Assembly (NCBI GenBank): GCA_028288165.1
Contig: JAQBOG010000021.1
Span: 1-64,000 of the forward strand
Length of the DNA stretch: 64,000 nucleotides
Source of the DNA: Sphingobacteriales bacterium
GTDB taxonomy: Bacteria > Bacteroidota > Bacteroidia > Sphingobacteriales > Sphingobacteriaceae
Reading direction: 5' to 3'
The notes under the pieces were generated by a model, which worked only from the letters and a program-made list of their open reading frames with translations, did no database searches and had not been told where the DNA came from. Positions 27,220 to 36,775 of the stretch are shown here, one piece after another (the first letter of the stretch is position 1; each line of letters opens with the position of its first letter). The translations under genes were made by a program, and so were the position numbers.

Positions 27220-30200
27220 ATGAAAACCAAATTCCTCCAGATTCTATTAACGGGCGTGATTATTATTTTATTTTTCACCTTTAGTAAACGTGAAAAAGTT
27301 GAAAAAGCACCCAAACTACTTGTATTTAGTAAAACAGCTGGCTATCGTCATCAATCTATTGAAGCCGGAAAAGCTGCTTTGGTTAAACTTGGTAATGAAC
27401 AAGGCTATGATGTAGATACCACCGAAAATGCGGCTTACTTTAATGATGATTCTTTGAAAAATTATTCTGCAGTCATTTTCTTAAGTACCACCATGAACAT
27501 ATTGAATTCACCACAAGAAAACAGCTTTAAACGATACATTCAAGCTGGTGGCGGTTTTGTGGGGATTCACGCTGCTGCTGACACAGAATATGATTGGCCT
27601 TGGTATAATCAACTCCTTGGCGCTCAATTTTTAAGTCATCCAAAACAACAAGAAGCTGTTATTAATGTAGTTGATAAAAACAATATTTCAACTAGCCACC
27701 TTCCAGAAAAGTGGAAAAGATGGGATGAATGGTACAATTACAAAAATATTAGTTCAGATATAAAAGTTTTGCTTTCGCTGGATGAAAAAACCTATGAAGG
27801 TGGTAAAAATGGCGACAATCATCCGATTGCCTGGTATCACGAATTTGATGGCGGAAGAGCTTTTTATACCGGTTTAGGCCACACGGATGAATCATATTCA
27901 GATCCTCTTTATTTAAAGCATCTATTAGGAGGTATTAAATATGCGGTTGGGAACAATGCTCCTCTGAATTATTCAAAAGCAAGTACCGCTCCAGTTCCAG
28001 AAAATAATCGTTTCGTAAAAACGGTATTAACGCAGGGTACATTATATGAGCCTACTGAGCTAACAGTATTACCAAACTTGGATGTTATTGTTGTTCAAAG
28101 ACGTGGTGAGATCATGCATTACAATCATCTCACTAAAAAGTTTACACAAGCTGGCTTTTTAAACGTTTTTCACAAAGCTACAGTGCCTAATGTAAATGCT
28201 GAAGAGGGTATCATGGGCGTGGCTAAAGATCCAAACTTTGCAAAAAACAATTACATATATATATTTTACAGCCCAATAGATACGTCTGTAAATCGTTTAT
28301 CACGTTTTAAATTTGTTGACAACAAATTGGATGTTAAATCTGAAAAAGTTGTCCTGCAGTTTTATTCTCAACGGAATATTTGCTGCCATACCGGAGGTTC
28401 AATAGCAACAGGGCCTGACAACATGTTGTATGTTTCTGCAGGAGACAACTCTACCCCTTTTGACGTTCCGAAACAGCCCATAGCTAATCATGGCTTTGCT
28501 CCATTAGATAATCGTCCCGGATTAAGTCAATATGATTCTAGAAGATCGGCTGGAAATACCAACGACCTTAGAGGGAAAATTCTTCGTATTAAAATCAAAG
28601 AAGACGGTTCTTATGATATCCCGGAAGGAAATTTATTCCCACCGAATACGCCAAAAACACGTCCCGAAATTTATGTAATGGGTAACCGTAATCCATATCG
28701 TATATCGGTAGATCAAAAAACTGGATTCCTTTACTGGGGCGAAGTTGGGCCAGATGCCAATGCGGATAGCACGAACAGAGGACCACGTGGATATGATGAG
28801 GTAAATCAGGCCAGAAAAGCTGGTTATTTTGGTTGGCCATTATTCATAGCTAACAACATCCCATATAAAGCATACGATTATAAAACAGGTACAGCGGGTG
28901 CACCTTTCGATCCTGCTAAACCCATCAATGATTCTCCAAACAATACAGGTTTAACTGAACTTCCGCCTGCACAATCCGCTTTTATATACTATCCATATAC
29001 AGTAAGTAAACAATTCCCAGAACTAGGAGAAGGGGGACGTACCGCTATGGCTGGTCCGGTTTATTATTCGGATATGTATCCAAGCGCAACTCGTTACCCT
29101 GAGTATTATAATGGAAAACTTATAATCTATGATTGGGTGCGTAATTGGTTTAAAGCAGTAACAATGAAACCTAATGGCGATTATGATAGCATGGAACCAT
29201 TTTTGTCAAACCTTTCTTTTTCTGCTCCGATGGATTTTGAAGTAGGGCCTGACGGAAAGTACTATGTAGTAGAATATGGTAAAGGCTGGTTTATGAAAAA
29301 CCCAGAGGCTAGTTTAGTACGTATCGATTACCTTGCGGGAAATCGCCCACCTAAAATTAATGAACTGGTTATTGAAAAAACCAGCGGTTTATTACCATAC
29401 AAGCTGAACGCCAAAGTTGATGTTATTGATCCTGATAAAGATGATTTAACATACGTTTGGAATTTAGGTAAGGGAATCACGAAAACCACAAAAGAACCAT
29501 CCATTCAACACATATTTTCCAAAGCTGGTACTTATCCAGTAAGTGTTATGGTGAATGATGCAAAAAAAGCAACTAGTAAGAGCCGTGTAGTGAATGTTAC
29601 CGCGGGTAATGAAGAGCCTAAAGTTAACATCGCAATTAAAGGAAATAAAACCTTCTACTTCCCAGGTAAACCGATCAACTACCAGGTTTTAGTGTCAGAT
29701 AATGGCTCAACTGTCATAAAAAACAACGTGTACGTATCCAGCACTTATACTGAAGGTAATGATATGGCAGGAGCACCAATGGGGCACCAGGTTGTAGCTG
29801 AAACCTTCCCTGGTAAGGCCATCATGCTTAAAGCAGATTGTAAATCATGCCACTCTGTTACTACAAAATCAATTGGGCCTGCGTTTATGCAAGTGTCCAA
29901 ACGGTATCAAAAAAATACAAAAGCAGTTTCTTACTTAACTAATAAAATCATTAAAGGAGGAGCAGGCGCTTGGGGAGAAGTACCAATGCCAGCTCATTCA
30001 ACCATGAAAGAAACTGACGTTAAAAAGATTGCTGAATGGGTTATGTCTTTAGCTGATCAATCATCTGCTAAACCATCGCTGCCTATGGTTGGAAAAGTTA
30101 CTCCGGTAATCACCAGTAAAAACACAGATAAAAAGATGTTTAATTTACAAGCTTTCTATTCTGATTTAGGTCAAGCCGGATCAAAACCATTGTCATCAAC

Positions 30201-30615
30201 TTATACTGTTTCTTTAATGAGCAACACCGTTGAAGCCGAATCAATTAAGGATAAAACAGGGCTTGGTCAAAAAGATTCTTCTGGGACTATGTTATTGGTA
30301 TTACCTTCCATGAAAGGAACCGTGAGATTCAATAAAATTGATTTAAGCGGAATTAACGGCATCAACCTGAACACGATTTCTCAAGGTGAAGAAACTAATT
30401 TTACAGTAGAAGTAAGACTGGATGGTGATAACGGAACTGTTATTGGTAATGGCGCTGTTGCATCCGGACAAACTAGAAGTGATAGCTCTTCTAAGATATC
30501 GATACAGCCTACTACTGATGGTAAAGAGCATAATATTTCAATCGTTTTTAGATCATCAAATGCTGGTGGTAAGAAAAGACCACTAGTAAAATCAGTAGAT
30601 TTTCTGTCTCAATAA
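27220..30615 (+). CDS. ThuA / PQQ-type sugar dehydrogenase / PKD / cytochrome c fusion
   Basis: A 1131-residue exported protein. In order: N-terminal membrane/signal segment (1-22); ThuA domain, a GATase1-like trehalose-utilization module (about 33-243, GGGFVGIHAAADTEYDW); a six-bladed glucose/sorbosone dehydrogenase (GSDH) propeller (about 262-700, EEGIMGVAKDPNF, CCHTGGSIATGPD, MGNRNPYRI); a PKD domain (about 705-790); a class I cytochrome c with C874-K-S-C-H878 and a VPMP axial methionine region; and a C-terminal carbohydrate-binding CBM6-like domain (about 985-1131). The layout allows sugar oxidation with direct electron transfer to the covalently attached haem. It probably acts in the periplasm. 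Substrate and cofactor are inferred from family only. Confidence 0.9.
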   Translation: MKTKFLQILLTGVIIILFFTFSKREKVEKAPKLLVFSKTAGYRHQSIEAGKAALVKLGNEQGYDVDTTENAAYFNDDSLKNYSAVIFLSTTMNILNSPQENSFKRYIQAGGGFVGIHAAADTEYDWPWYNQLLGAQFLSHPKQQEAVINVVDKNNISTSHLPEKWKRWDEWYNYKNISSDIKVLLSLDEKTYEGGKNGDNHPIAWYHEFDGGRAFYTGLGHTDESYSDPLYLKHLLGGIKYAVGNNAPLNYSKASTAPVPENNRFVKTVLTQGTLYEPTELTVLPNLDVIVVQRRGEIMHYNHLTKKFTQAGFLNVFHKATVPNVNAEEGIMGVAKDPNFAKNNYIYIFYSPIDTSVNRLSRFKFVDNKLDVKSEKVVLQFYSQRNICCHTGGSIATGPDNMLYVSAGDNSTPFDVPKQPIANHGFAPLDNRPGLSQYDSRRSAGNTNDLRGKILRIKIKEDGSYDIPEGNLFPPNTPKTRPEIYVMGNRNPYRISVDQKTGFLYWGEVGPDANADSTNRGPRGYDEVNQARKAGYFGWPLFIANNIPYKAYDYKTGTAGAPFDPAKPINDSPNNTGLTELPPAQSAFIYYPYTVSKQFPELGEGGRTAMAGPVYYSDMYPSATRYPEYYNGKLIIYDWVRNWFKAVTMKPNGDYDSMEPFLSNLSFSAPMDFEVGPDGKYYVVEYGKGWFMKNPEASLVRIDYLAGNRPPKINELVIEKTSGLLPYKLNAKVDVIDPDKDDLTYVWNLGKGITKTTKEPSIQHIFSKAGTYPVSVMVNDAKKATSKSRVVNVTAGNEEPKVNIAIKGNKTFYFPGKPINYQVLVSDNGSTVIKNNVYVSSTYTEGNDMAGAPMGHQVVAETFPGKAIMLKADCKSCHSVTTKSIGPAFMQVSKRYQKNTKAVSYLTNKIIKGGAGAWGEVPMPAHSTMKETDVKKIAEWVMSLADQSSAKPSLPMVGKVTPVITSKNTDKKMFNLQAFYSDLGQAGSKPLSSTYTVSLMSNTVEAESIKDKTGLGQKDSSGTMLLVLPSMKGTVRFNKIDLSGINGINLNTISQGEETNFTVEVRLDGDNGTVIGNGAVASGQTRSDSSSKISIQPTTDGKEHNISIVFRSSNAGGKKRPLVKSVDFLSQ

Positions 30616-30654
30616 ACAAAACAAACGGCATACATTCGTCGTTTGGATAATAAA

Positions 30655-30700
30655 TCAGCAGGATAAATGTTCAATAAAATATTTATCCTGCTGAAATTTT
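30655..30700 (+). terminator. Terminator of the ThuA/dehydrogenase fusion gene
   Basis: A perfect 14-bp stem TCAGCAGGATAAAT / ATTTATCCTGCTGA (30655-30668 / 30681-30694) with a 12-nt loop, followed by a T-rich run. It lies 39 bp after the stop codon. Confidence 0.88.
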
Positions 30701-30736
30701 TCAGTAAAATTGGTGCTAATAAGATATAATACTTGC

Positions 30737-30783
30737 TACTCAATACTTAATACTCAACACTTAATACTTAATACTTAATACTA
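30737..30783 (+). repeat. Degenerate heptamer array upstream of the Gfo/Idh gene
   Basis: Six to seven units of TACTCAA / TACTTAA ending 10 bp before the ATG at 30794. It is the same family as the array at 7-111 (CTCAATA orientation) but diverged. It lies in the predicted 5' leader. Confidence 0.9.
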
Positions 30784-30793
30784 ACAAAACTAC

Positions 30794-31960
30794 ATGAACC
30801 GAAAACTACGTATGGGAATGGTTGGTGGAGGCACAGATGCTTTCATTGGCGCTATTCATAGAATTGCTGCAAACATGGACGGCTTAATTGAGCTTGTTTG
30901 TGGTGCACTTAGTATTAATCCGGAAGTAGCCCAGGAAAGTGGCCGCCGCTTATTCCTGCCAGAAGACAGAGTTTACTTGAACTTCGAGGAAATGCTTGAA
31001 AAGGAAAGCCTGTTACCTGCCGAAAAACGCATGGACTTTGTAACCATTGTTACTCCAAACTTTGCGCATTTTGCTCCTGCAATGCTTGCTTTAGAAAAAG
31101 GATTTAATGTGGTTATCGAAAAACCAATCACCTTTACTATTGATGAAGCAAGACAATTGAAACAAAAGGTTGACGAAACTGGACTTTCATTATTACTTAC
31201 CCATACGTACTCTGGTTACCCGATGGTTAAGCAGGCTAAGCAAATGGTAAAAGATGGTGTTCTAGGTAAAGTCAGAAAAGTTTATGCAGAATATGCACAA
31301 GGATGGCTAAGTAAACTTTCTGAAAGAGAAGGTAACGCTCAAGCAGCCTGGAGAACAGATCCCAAAAAATCTGGCAAAAGTGGTTGCATGGGCGATATTG
31401 GAACACATGCTGCCCATCTTTCTGAATATATTACAGGTTTAAAAATCACTCATTTATGTGCTGATTTGAACACTGTTGTTGAAGGAAGAAATCTGGATGA
31501 CGATGGAAACGTTCTCTTGAAATTCGACAATGGAGCAAATGGTGTTTTAATGGCATCGCAAGTTGCAGCTGGCGAAGAAAATGCATTGAAAGTTCGTGTG
31601 TATGGTGAAAAGGGAAGCATCGAATGGGCACAGCAAGAACCGAATACATTAATTGTTAAATGGCTAGATCAACCAGCACAGATTTTAAGAGCTGGTTCAG
31701 GATATGGCGATAGATTGTCAAGCTACGCTACCCACAACTGCCGTACTCCGGGAGGCCATCCGGAAGGATATTTGGAAGCATTCGGCAATCTATACCGGAA
31801 TTTTGCTTTGGCTTTATCTGCTAAAATCGACGGTGTAGAACCAAAGCTTGAGACATTAGATTACCCATCTGTAGACGATGGTGTTAGAGGAATGGCGTTC
31901 ATCGACAATGTAGTTAGAAGCAGTGCCAGCACTGAAAAGTGGACTACATTTGAAGTTTAA
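30794..31960 (+). CDS. Gfo/Idh/MocA family oxidoreductase
   Basis: A 388-residue NAD(P)-dependent sugar dehydrogenase with a Rossmann N-domain (GMVGGGTDAFIGAIHR), the family EKP motif at 109-111 and the C-terminal alpha/beta domain. There is no signal peptide, so it is cytoplasmic. In Bacteroidota such enzymes oxidise the C3 hydroxyl of glucosides or reduce keto-sugars. Here it is followed 13 bp later by a TIM-barrel isomerase-like gene and then by cytochrome and DUF1080 genes. This supports a role in 3-keto-glycoside metabolism, which is inference from gene context. Confidence 0.9.
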   Translation: MNRKLRMGMVGGGTDAFIGAIHRIAANMDGLIELVCGALSINPEVAQESGRRLFLPEDRVYLNFEEMLEKESLLPAEKRMDFVTIVTPNFAHFAPAMLALEKGFNVVIEKPITFTIDEARQLKQKVDETGLSLLLTHTYSGYPMVKQAKQMVKDGVLGKVRKVYAEYAQGWLSKLSEREGNAQAAWRTDPKKSGKSGCMGDIGTHAAHLSEYITGLKITHLCADLNTVVEGRNLDDDGNVLLKFDNGANGVLMASQVAAGEENALKVRVYGEKGSIEWAQQEPNTLIVKWLDQPAQILRAGSGYGDRLSSYATHNCRTPGGHPEGYLEAFGNLYRNFALALSAKIDGVEPKLETLDYPSVDDGVRGMAFIDNVVRSSASTEKWTTFEV

Positions 31961-31973
31961 ATAAGAAGATACT

Positions 31974-33026
31974 ATGACCACTATTAAAGGACCTGCTATA
32001 TTCCTTGCTCAATTTATGGGCGATGTAGCTCCATTTGATAACCTGGAAACTATTTGTAAATGGGCAAGTGATTTAGGATTTAAAGGAGTACAGATACCAA
32101 CTTGGGACAGCCGTTGTATTGATCTTCAAAAAGCTGCAGAAAGTAAAACATATGCAGACGAACTTAAGGGAACCATTAATCAATACGGTTTAGAAATCAC
32201 TGAGCTTTCCACCCATTTACAAGGTCAGTTGGTTGCAGTAAATCCAGCCTATGATGCATTGTTCGACAGCTTCGCTCCTGCTTCGGTTCACGGAAATTCA
32301 AAAGCCAGAACAGATTGGGCAGTACAACAATTAAAATATGCCGCTAAAGCTTCTGCCAATTTAGGTTTAGATGCTTGCGCTACTTTCAGCGGAGCATTGT
32401 TATGGCAAACAGTTTATCCATGGCCACAACGTCCGGCTGGACTGGTTGAAACCGGTTTCAAAGAATTAGCTAATCGTTGGTTACCTATTCTGAATGCATT
32501 TGATGAAAGTGGAATTGACCTTTGTTATGAAATACATCCTGGCGAAGATTTGCATGATGGGGTTACTTATGAAATGTTTCTTAAAGAGGTAAATAACCAC
32601 TCTAGGGCATGTTTATTGTACGATCCATCCCACTTTGTTTTACAGTGCCTGGATTATCTTTCATACATTGATTTTTATCACGAGCGTATTAAAATGTTTC
32701 ATGTGAAGGATGCAGAGTTTAATCCTACCGGGAAACAAGGCGTTTATGGCGGATACCAAAACTGGATTGACAGAGCAGGACGTTTCCGCTCTTTAGGCGA
32801 TGGCCAGGTTGATTTTAAATCAATTTTTAGTAAGCTTTCTGCATACGACTACAAAGGCTGGGCAGTAATGGAATGGGAATGTGCCATTAAACATCCGGAA
32901 GATGGAGCCCGAGAAGGTGCCATTTTTATAAAGGATCATATCATTCGTGTAACAGAGAAAGCTTTTGATGATTTCGCGGGAGCAGAAAACGCAGATGAAC
33001 TAAATAAAAAAATACTAGGTCTGTAA
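31974..33026 (+). CDS. Sugar phosphate isomerase/epimerase-like TIM barrel
   Basis: A 350-residue protein of the xylose isomerase-like TIM-barrel (AP endonuclease 2) superfamily. Candidate metal ligands are the Glu in CYEIHPGEDLHDG, the His in FHVKDAEF and the Glu in AVMEWECA. There is no signal peptide. It is 13 bp downstream of the Gfo/Idh gene, a pairing repeated in many Bacteroidota sugar loci. A role in isomerising, epimerising or lyase-type cleavage of a keto-sugar intermediate is plausible. The exact reaction is unknown. Confidence 0.88.
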   Translation: MTTIKGPAIFLAQFMGDVAPFDNLETICKWASDLGFKGVQIPTWDSRCIDLQKAAESKTYADELKGTINQYGLEITELSTHLQGQLVAVNPAYDALFDSFAPASVHGNSKARTDWAVQQLKYAAKASANLGLDACATFSGALLWQTVYPWPQRPAGLVETGFKELANRWLPILNAFDESGIDLCYEIHPGEDLHDGVTYEMFLKEVNNHSRACLLYDPSHFVLQCLDYLSYIDFYHERIKMFHVKDAEFNPTGKQGVYGGYQNWIDRAGRFRSLGDGQVDFKSIFSKLSAYDYKGWAVMEWECAIKHPEDGAREGAIFIKDHIIRVTEKAFDDFAGAENADELNKKILGL

Positions 33027-33088
33027 GATTTTGTATAAATTATACAATCTTATAACCACCGATAAATAGAATTTAAAACAACATACTT

Positions 33089-33562
33089 ATGAAAAAAATT
33101 ATTCTTGCGTTAACTTGCTGCATTGCCATACTTGCCGCTTGTAACAACGAAACAAAAACATCTGAAAACACCGACAGTATAACTTATGCTCCTGATACTG
33201 TAGCTGCTACTTCAACACCTGCAACGGCACCTGCTGATACGGCAAGCAAAATGGCACCAGCTACTCCTGCCACAGAAAAAGAAACAGGATCAACTAAAAA
33301 AGAAACAGGATCAACTGAAAAGGGAAAAGCATTAATTGCAAAATCTGATTGTTTAGGTTGCCACAAATTAGATGAAAAACTGGTAGGCCCAGCTTACAAA
33401 GCTGTTGCAGAAAAATATACAAGTGCAGATATAGATAAATTGGCAGGTAAAATTATTGCCGGTGGTGCAGGCAACTGGGGTGAAGTACCAATGAGTCCAC
33501 ATCCCGCTATAAGCAAAGATGACGCTAAAGAAATGGTTAAATATATCTTGTCTCTTAAATAA
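33089..33562 (+). CDS. Lipoprotein c-type cytochrome
   Basis: A 157-residue mono-haem class I cytochrome. The signal sequence ends in lipobox LAAC with lipidated C18. A low-complexity Thr/Ala/Pro/Lys linker follows (about 35-75, with two KETGSTKK-type repeats). The haem domain has CLGCH, a GPAY segment, and the axial methionine in GEVPMSPHP. This domain closely resembles the cytochrome inside the 1131-residue fusion (same IxGGAGxWGEVPM pattern), so the two may exchange electrons. It is anchored in a membrane facing the periplasm. Confidence 0.9.
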   Translation: MKKIILALTCCIAILAACNNETKTSENTDSITYAPDTVAATSTPATAPADTASKMAPATPATEKETGSTKKETGSTEKGKALIAKSDCLGCHKLDEKLVGPAYKAVAEKYTSADIDKLAGKIIAGGAGNWGEVPMSPHPAISKDDAKEMVKYILSLK

Positions 33563-33570
33563 TTATACCT

Positions 33571-34278
33571 GTGATCTGGAAACCAATTGCTGTTTGTGCG
33601 ATGGTGGTAACATTATCATCTTACACTCCTGCTGTTTCTAACAAACAAAATGAAAAGAAACAAACCGGTTGGAAGGCTTTATTTGATGGCAAAACTACCA
33701 AAGGCTGGCACACCTATGGAAAAAGCGAAGCTGGTTCTTCTTGGTTGGTAGATAATGGCACTTTGCATCTCACAACTTCTGGAAATGCAGACCATGGTGA
33801 TTTAGTTACAGACGAAGAGTACAGCAATTTTCATTTAAAACTTGAATGGAAAATTGCTAAAAATGGGAATAGTGGTATTATATTTTTTGTAAATGAAGAT
33901 CCTGCAAAATACCCTGCTACTTACAATACAGGCATGGAAATGCAGGTACTAGATAATGATGGCCATCCTGATGCTAAAATCTATAAACATAGAGCTGGCG
34001 ATTTATATGATCTGATTGCATCAAGTAAAGAAACTGTGAAGCCGTTTGGAGAATGGAATCAAGTTGACATCATTTCGAATAATGGTAAACTTGATCTAAT
34101 CTTAAACGGAACAACCGTGGTTTCTACCACCATGTGGGATGAAAACTGGAAAAGTTTAATTGCTGGCAATAAATTTAAAACGATGCCTGGTTTTGGAATC
34201 AATATATCTGGCAAAATTGCCTTACAAGATCACGGTGATGAAGTATGGTACCGCAATATCAAGATTCAAAAATTGTAA
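33571..34278 (+). CDS. DUF1080 protein, probable 3-keto-glycoside hydrolase
   Basis: A 235-residue exported protein with a GTG start 8 bp after the cytochrome stop. A signal sequence (MIWKPIAVCAMVVTLSSYTP) precedes a single DUF1080 beta-sandwich domain of the concanavalin-like fold: GWKALFDGKTTKGWHTYG, a conserved NSGIIFFVNE strand, YNTGMEMQVLDNDGHPD and a C-terminal GDEVWYRNIKIQKL. Members of this domain family have been shown to hydrolyse 3-keto-disaccharides or 3-keto-glycosides. The surrounding oxidoreductases make that role likely here. It ends the plus-strand cluster at a bidirectional terminator. Confidence 0.88.
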   Translation: MIWKPIAVCAMVVTLSSYTPAVSNKQNEKKQTGWKALFDGKTTKGWHTYGKSEAGSSWLVDNGTLHLTTSGNADHGDLVTDEEYSNFHLKLEWKIAKNGNSGIIFFVNEDPAKYPATYNTGMEMQVLDNDGHPDAKIYKHRAGDLYDLIASSKETVKPFGEWNQVDIISNNGKLDLILNGTTVVSTTMWDENWKSLIAGNKFKTMPGFGINISGKIALQDHGDEVWYRNIKIQKL

Positions 34279-34290
34279 CGATTTCAATCA

Positions 34291-34332
34291 AAAAAGAAAA
34301 GCCTTCCTAGAAATAGAAAGGCTTTTCTTTTT
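34291..34332. terminator. Bidirectional terminator
   Basis: A perfect 15-bp stem AAAAAGAAAAGCCTT / AAGGCTTTTCTTTTT (34291-34305 / 34318-34332) with a 12-nt loop, between the converging DUF1080 and isomerase genes. Confidence 0.92.
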
Positions 34333-34346
34333 GTATTTAGTTGCGC

Positions 34347-35225
34347 TTATTTAAGTAAATTATTTTTGATGTACTTGCAACTTTTAGTAATGCTCACAAA
34401 CGGATCAATATTGTTTACGAAGTTTTCTTGCTCCATAAAATAGTGCTCAACCCCAGATAGTTTAGCATACGAGAAGATTCGCTTATAATCGATCGTTCCA
34501 CTGCCAACTTCTGTATTTAAATCTCTGTTTGTTTTATCCATGTCTTTTATATGCCATGCTTTAAAACGACCAGGGTATTTCTTGAAATAATCAACCGGAT
34601 CTTTTGCAGCTCTAACTACCCAGTATAAATCTAATTCGAAATCAACTAAAGCTTTATCAGTTTCTTGTAAAGCGATATCTAACCCGGTCGTCTCACCCCA
34701 ATTTTTCAATTCAAAATCGTGGTTGTGGTAAGCAAGTTGTAATCCTGATTTTTTACAAATCTCCCCTGCTTTGTTTAAGCGATCAGCAAAAACTTTATAA
34801 TCATCTGCTTTTGTGCGTAAATCACCACTTAAATAGGGAATAATTAAATGCTGATTGCCTACAATGTTTGCAGCTTCAATTTGGGCTTCCAAATCAGAAC
34901 TACCCTTTCCTTGCATAAAGTCTGTAGGATTGTAGTGGCCACTAGTAGTAGTTAAACCGTTGCTGGTTAGTATATCTTTAAATTCTTTCGGGCTTAAACC
35001 GAAAAATGATTTTTTATTATGATCATAACCGTAAAGTTCGGTGTCTTTATAGCCTGCCTTGGCTACTTTCGCTAAGGTTCCTTTTACATCTTTAGGCAAT
35101 ACATCACGTAAGCTGTATAATTGTAAACCTACAACTTTATCTTTTGCAAAAAATATGGATGGGTTAATCAGCAATCCGGTGCTAAGCAAACCCGCCTGCT
35201 GGATAAAGGTTCTTCTGGTTGTCAT
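34347..35225 (-). CDS. Tat-exported sugar isomerase/epimerase-like TIM barrel
   Basis: A 292-residue xylose isomerase-like TIM barrel with an N-terminal twin-arginine signal (TTRRTFIQQAGLLSTGLL), so it is folded before export to the periplasm. Candidate metal/catalytic residues lie in AYHNHDFEL, VDFELDLYWVV, AWHIKDMD and HYFMEQEN. It converges on the plus-strand sugar-oxidation cluster and probably belongs to it functionally, acting on the oxidised sugar outside the cytoplasm. The reaction is unknown. Confidence 0.88.
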   Translation of the reverse strand: MTTRRTFIQQAGLLSTGLLINPSIFFAKDKVVGLQLYSLRDVLPKDVKGTLAKVAKAGYKDTELYGYDHNKKSFFGLSPKEFKDILTSNGLTTTSGHYNPTDFMQGKGSSDLEAQIEAANIVGNQHLIIPYLSGDLRTKADDYKVFADRLNKAGEICKKSGLQLAYHNHDFELKNWGETTGLDIALQETDKALVDFELDLYWVVRAAKDPVDYFKKYPGRFKAWHIKDMDKTNRDLNTEVGSGTIDYKRIFSYAKLSGVEHYFMEQENFVNNIDPFVSITKSCKYIKNNLLK

Positions 35226-35326
35226 AGTAGTTTTTATAATATGGGAGTTTTAGATTTCTAAAAATAAAAAAATACCATGATACTTTAACCAGGGATATTT
35301 AATTTAACTGTGTAACACCAATAATA

Positions 35327-36610
35327 TTATTCTGCTATTAACAAGAAATAGTTTTTCTTTCCCTTTTGGGCGATTAAAAATTTGTTATTAATCAAATTAT
35401 CAGCGTTAAATATTTGAGTAGATTCTGCAATTTTCTCTTTATTAACTGAAACACCACCACCCTGAATCATTTTACGGGTTTCGCCTTTTGAGGAGAAAAC
35501 CGATGCTTTTTCGGATAAGAGATCCGTTACAGAAACTCCTTGTGTTAACTCATTAATCGATATTTTGAAATGTGGCACGCCATCAAATGCATCTAGAATT
35601 TCCTTTTCAGTTAATCCAGTTAAAAATTCAAGGGAACCGTTTCCGAATAAAAACTCAGATGTTTTAATGGCAGTTTGTAACGCTTTTTCAGAATGGGTTC
35701 TGATTGTGATATCTTCTGCTAATGCTTTCTGCAATATCCTTAAATGTGGTGCTGCATCGTGTTCGAGTTCTAAGCTTTCTATTTCCTGTTGGGATCTTAA
35801 GGTAAAAATACGAATCCATGTTTTTGCATCACTATCACTCGTATTTAGCCAAAATTGATAAAATTTGTATGGTGAAGTCTTTGCGGGATCAAGCCAGACA
35901 GCACCACTTTCTGTTTTACCGAACTTTGTTCCATCGGCTTTTTTAATAAGCTGTGTAGTAATTGCATAAGCTGTACCACTTGCTTTTCGGCGTACTAATT
36001 CTGTACCGGTTACAATATTACCCCATTGGTCAGACCCACCCATTTGTACCATGCAATTTTTCTCTTTCCAGAGATAGTAGAAGTCGTAACCTTGCACTAA
36101 CTGGTAACTGAATTCGGTAAAAGACATTCCGGTATCACCTTCTAAGCGCTTTTTTACAGAATCCTTAGCCATCATATAGTTCACCGTAAGATGTTTGCCT
36201 ACATCGCGGATAAAATCCAAAAAATTAAAGTTCTTGAACCAGTCATAATTATTGACCATTTCTGCACTATTCGCACCGCAATCAAAATCCAAGAATTTCT
36301 TTAACTGGCTTTCAAGGCAAGCAACGTTATGGTTAAGAATGTCCTCGGATAATAAATTACGCTCAGCGGATTTGCCAGAAGGATCACCTACCATACCTGT
36401 TGCTCCACCAACGAGCGCAAATGGCTTATGGCCAGCTCTTTGAAAATGGATAAGCGTCATTATCTGGGTTAAATGACCAACATGTAATGAGTCGGCGGTT
36501 GGATCAAACCCGATATATCCGGAAGTAAGCTCTTTATTTAATTGCTCTTCTGTACCGGGCATAATGTCGTGCAACATGCCTCGCCAGCGTAATTCTTCTA
36601 CAAAATTCAT
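35327..36610 (-). CDS. tyrS: Tyrosyl-tRNA synthetase
   Basis: Class I aminoacyl-tRNA synthetase charging tRNA-Tyr. The 427-residue protein has the HIGH-type motif HVGH in [14 protein letters not shown], tyrosine-binding residues in [12 protein letters not shown], the KMSKS-type loop KFGKTES, and a C-terminal S4 RNA-binding domain (about 360-427, [10 protein letters not shown]). Length is typical of bacterial TyrS. It is divergent from the ACP phosphodiesterase-like gene, with a clear -7 promoter box and a short leader. Confidence 0.97.
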   Translation of the reverse strand: MNFVEELRWRGMLHDIMPGTEEQLNKELTSGYIGFDPTADSLHVGHLTQIMTLIHFQRAGHKPFALVGGATGMVGDPSGKSAERNLLSEDILNHNVACLESQLKKFLDFDCGANSAEMVNNYDWFKNFNFLDFIRDVGKHLTVNYMMAKDSVKKRLEGDTGMSFTEFSYQLVQGYDFYYLWKEKNCMVQMGGSDQWGNIVTGTELVRRKASGTAYAITTQLIKKADGTKFGKTESGAVWLDPAKTSPYKFYQFWLNTSDSDAKTWIRIFTLRSQQEIESLELEHDAAPHLRILQKALAEDITIRTHSEKALQTAIKTSEFLFGNGSLEFLTGLTEKEILDAFDGVPHFKISINELTQGVSVTDLLSEKASVFSSKGETRKMIQGGGVSVNKEKIAESTQIFNADNLINNKFLIAQKGKKNYFLLIAE

Positions 36611-36638
36611 AGTTACTATCTGTTCCTTTTGGGGTTTG

Positions 36639-36646
36639 CAAAGATA
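36639..36646 (-). promoter_or_regulatory. Minus-7 promoter box of tyrS
   Basis: On the minus strand TATCTTTG, a perfect TAnnTTTG match, 28 bp before the start codon. A TTTA lies 22 nt further upstream. A purine-rich AAAGGAA follows in the leader. Confidence 0.55.
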
Positions 36647-36714
36647 GAATAATACATTTAATGTGATCTAAACGTTATTAAACTAACATTAGATCAGTAA
36701 AATAAAAACTTTGG

Positions 36715-36745
36715 TTGACAGCAGTACCATATTTATGTATCTTCA
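36715..36745 (+). promoter_or_regulatory. Promoter of the ACP phosphodiesterase-like gene
   Basis: TTG (36715-36717), 20 nt, then TATCTTCA (36738-36745), close to the Bacteroidota consensus. The predicted leader is about 27 nt. Confidence 0.55.
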
Positions 36746-36775
36746 AAAATCTGCCAACCTACCAAATAATTACAA

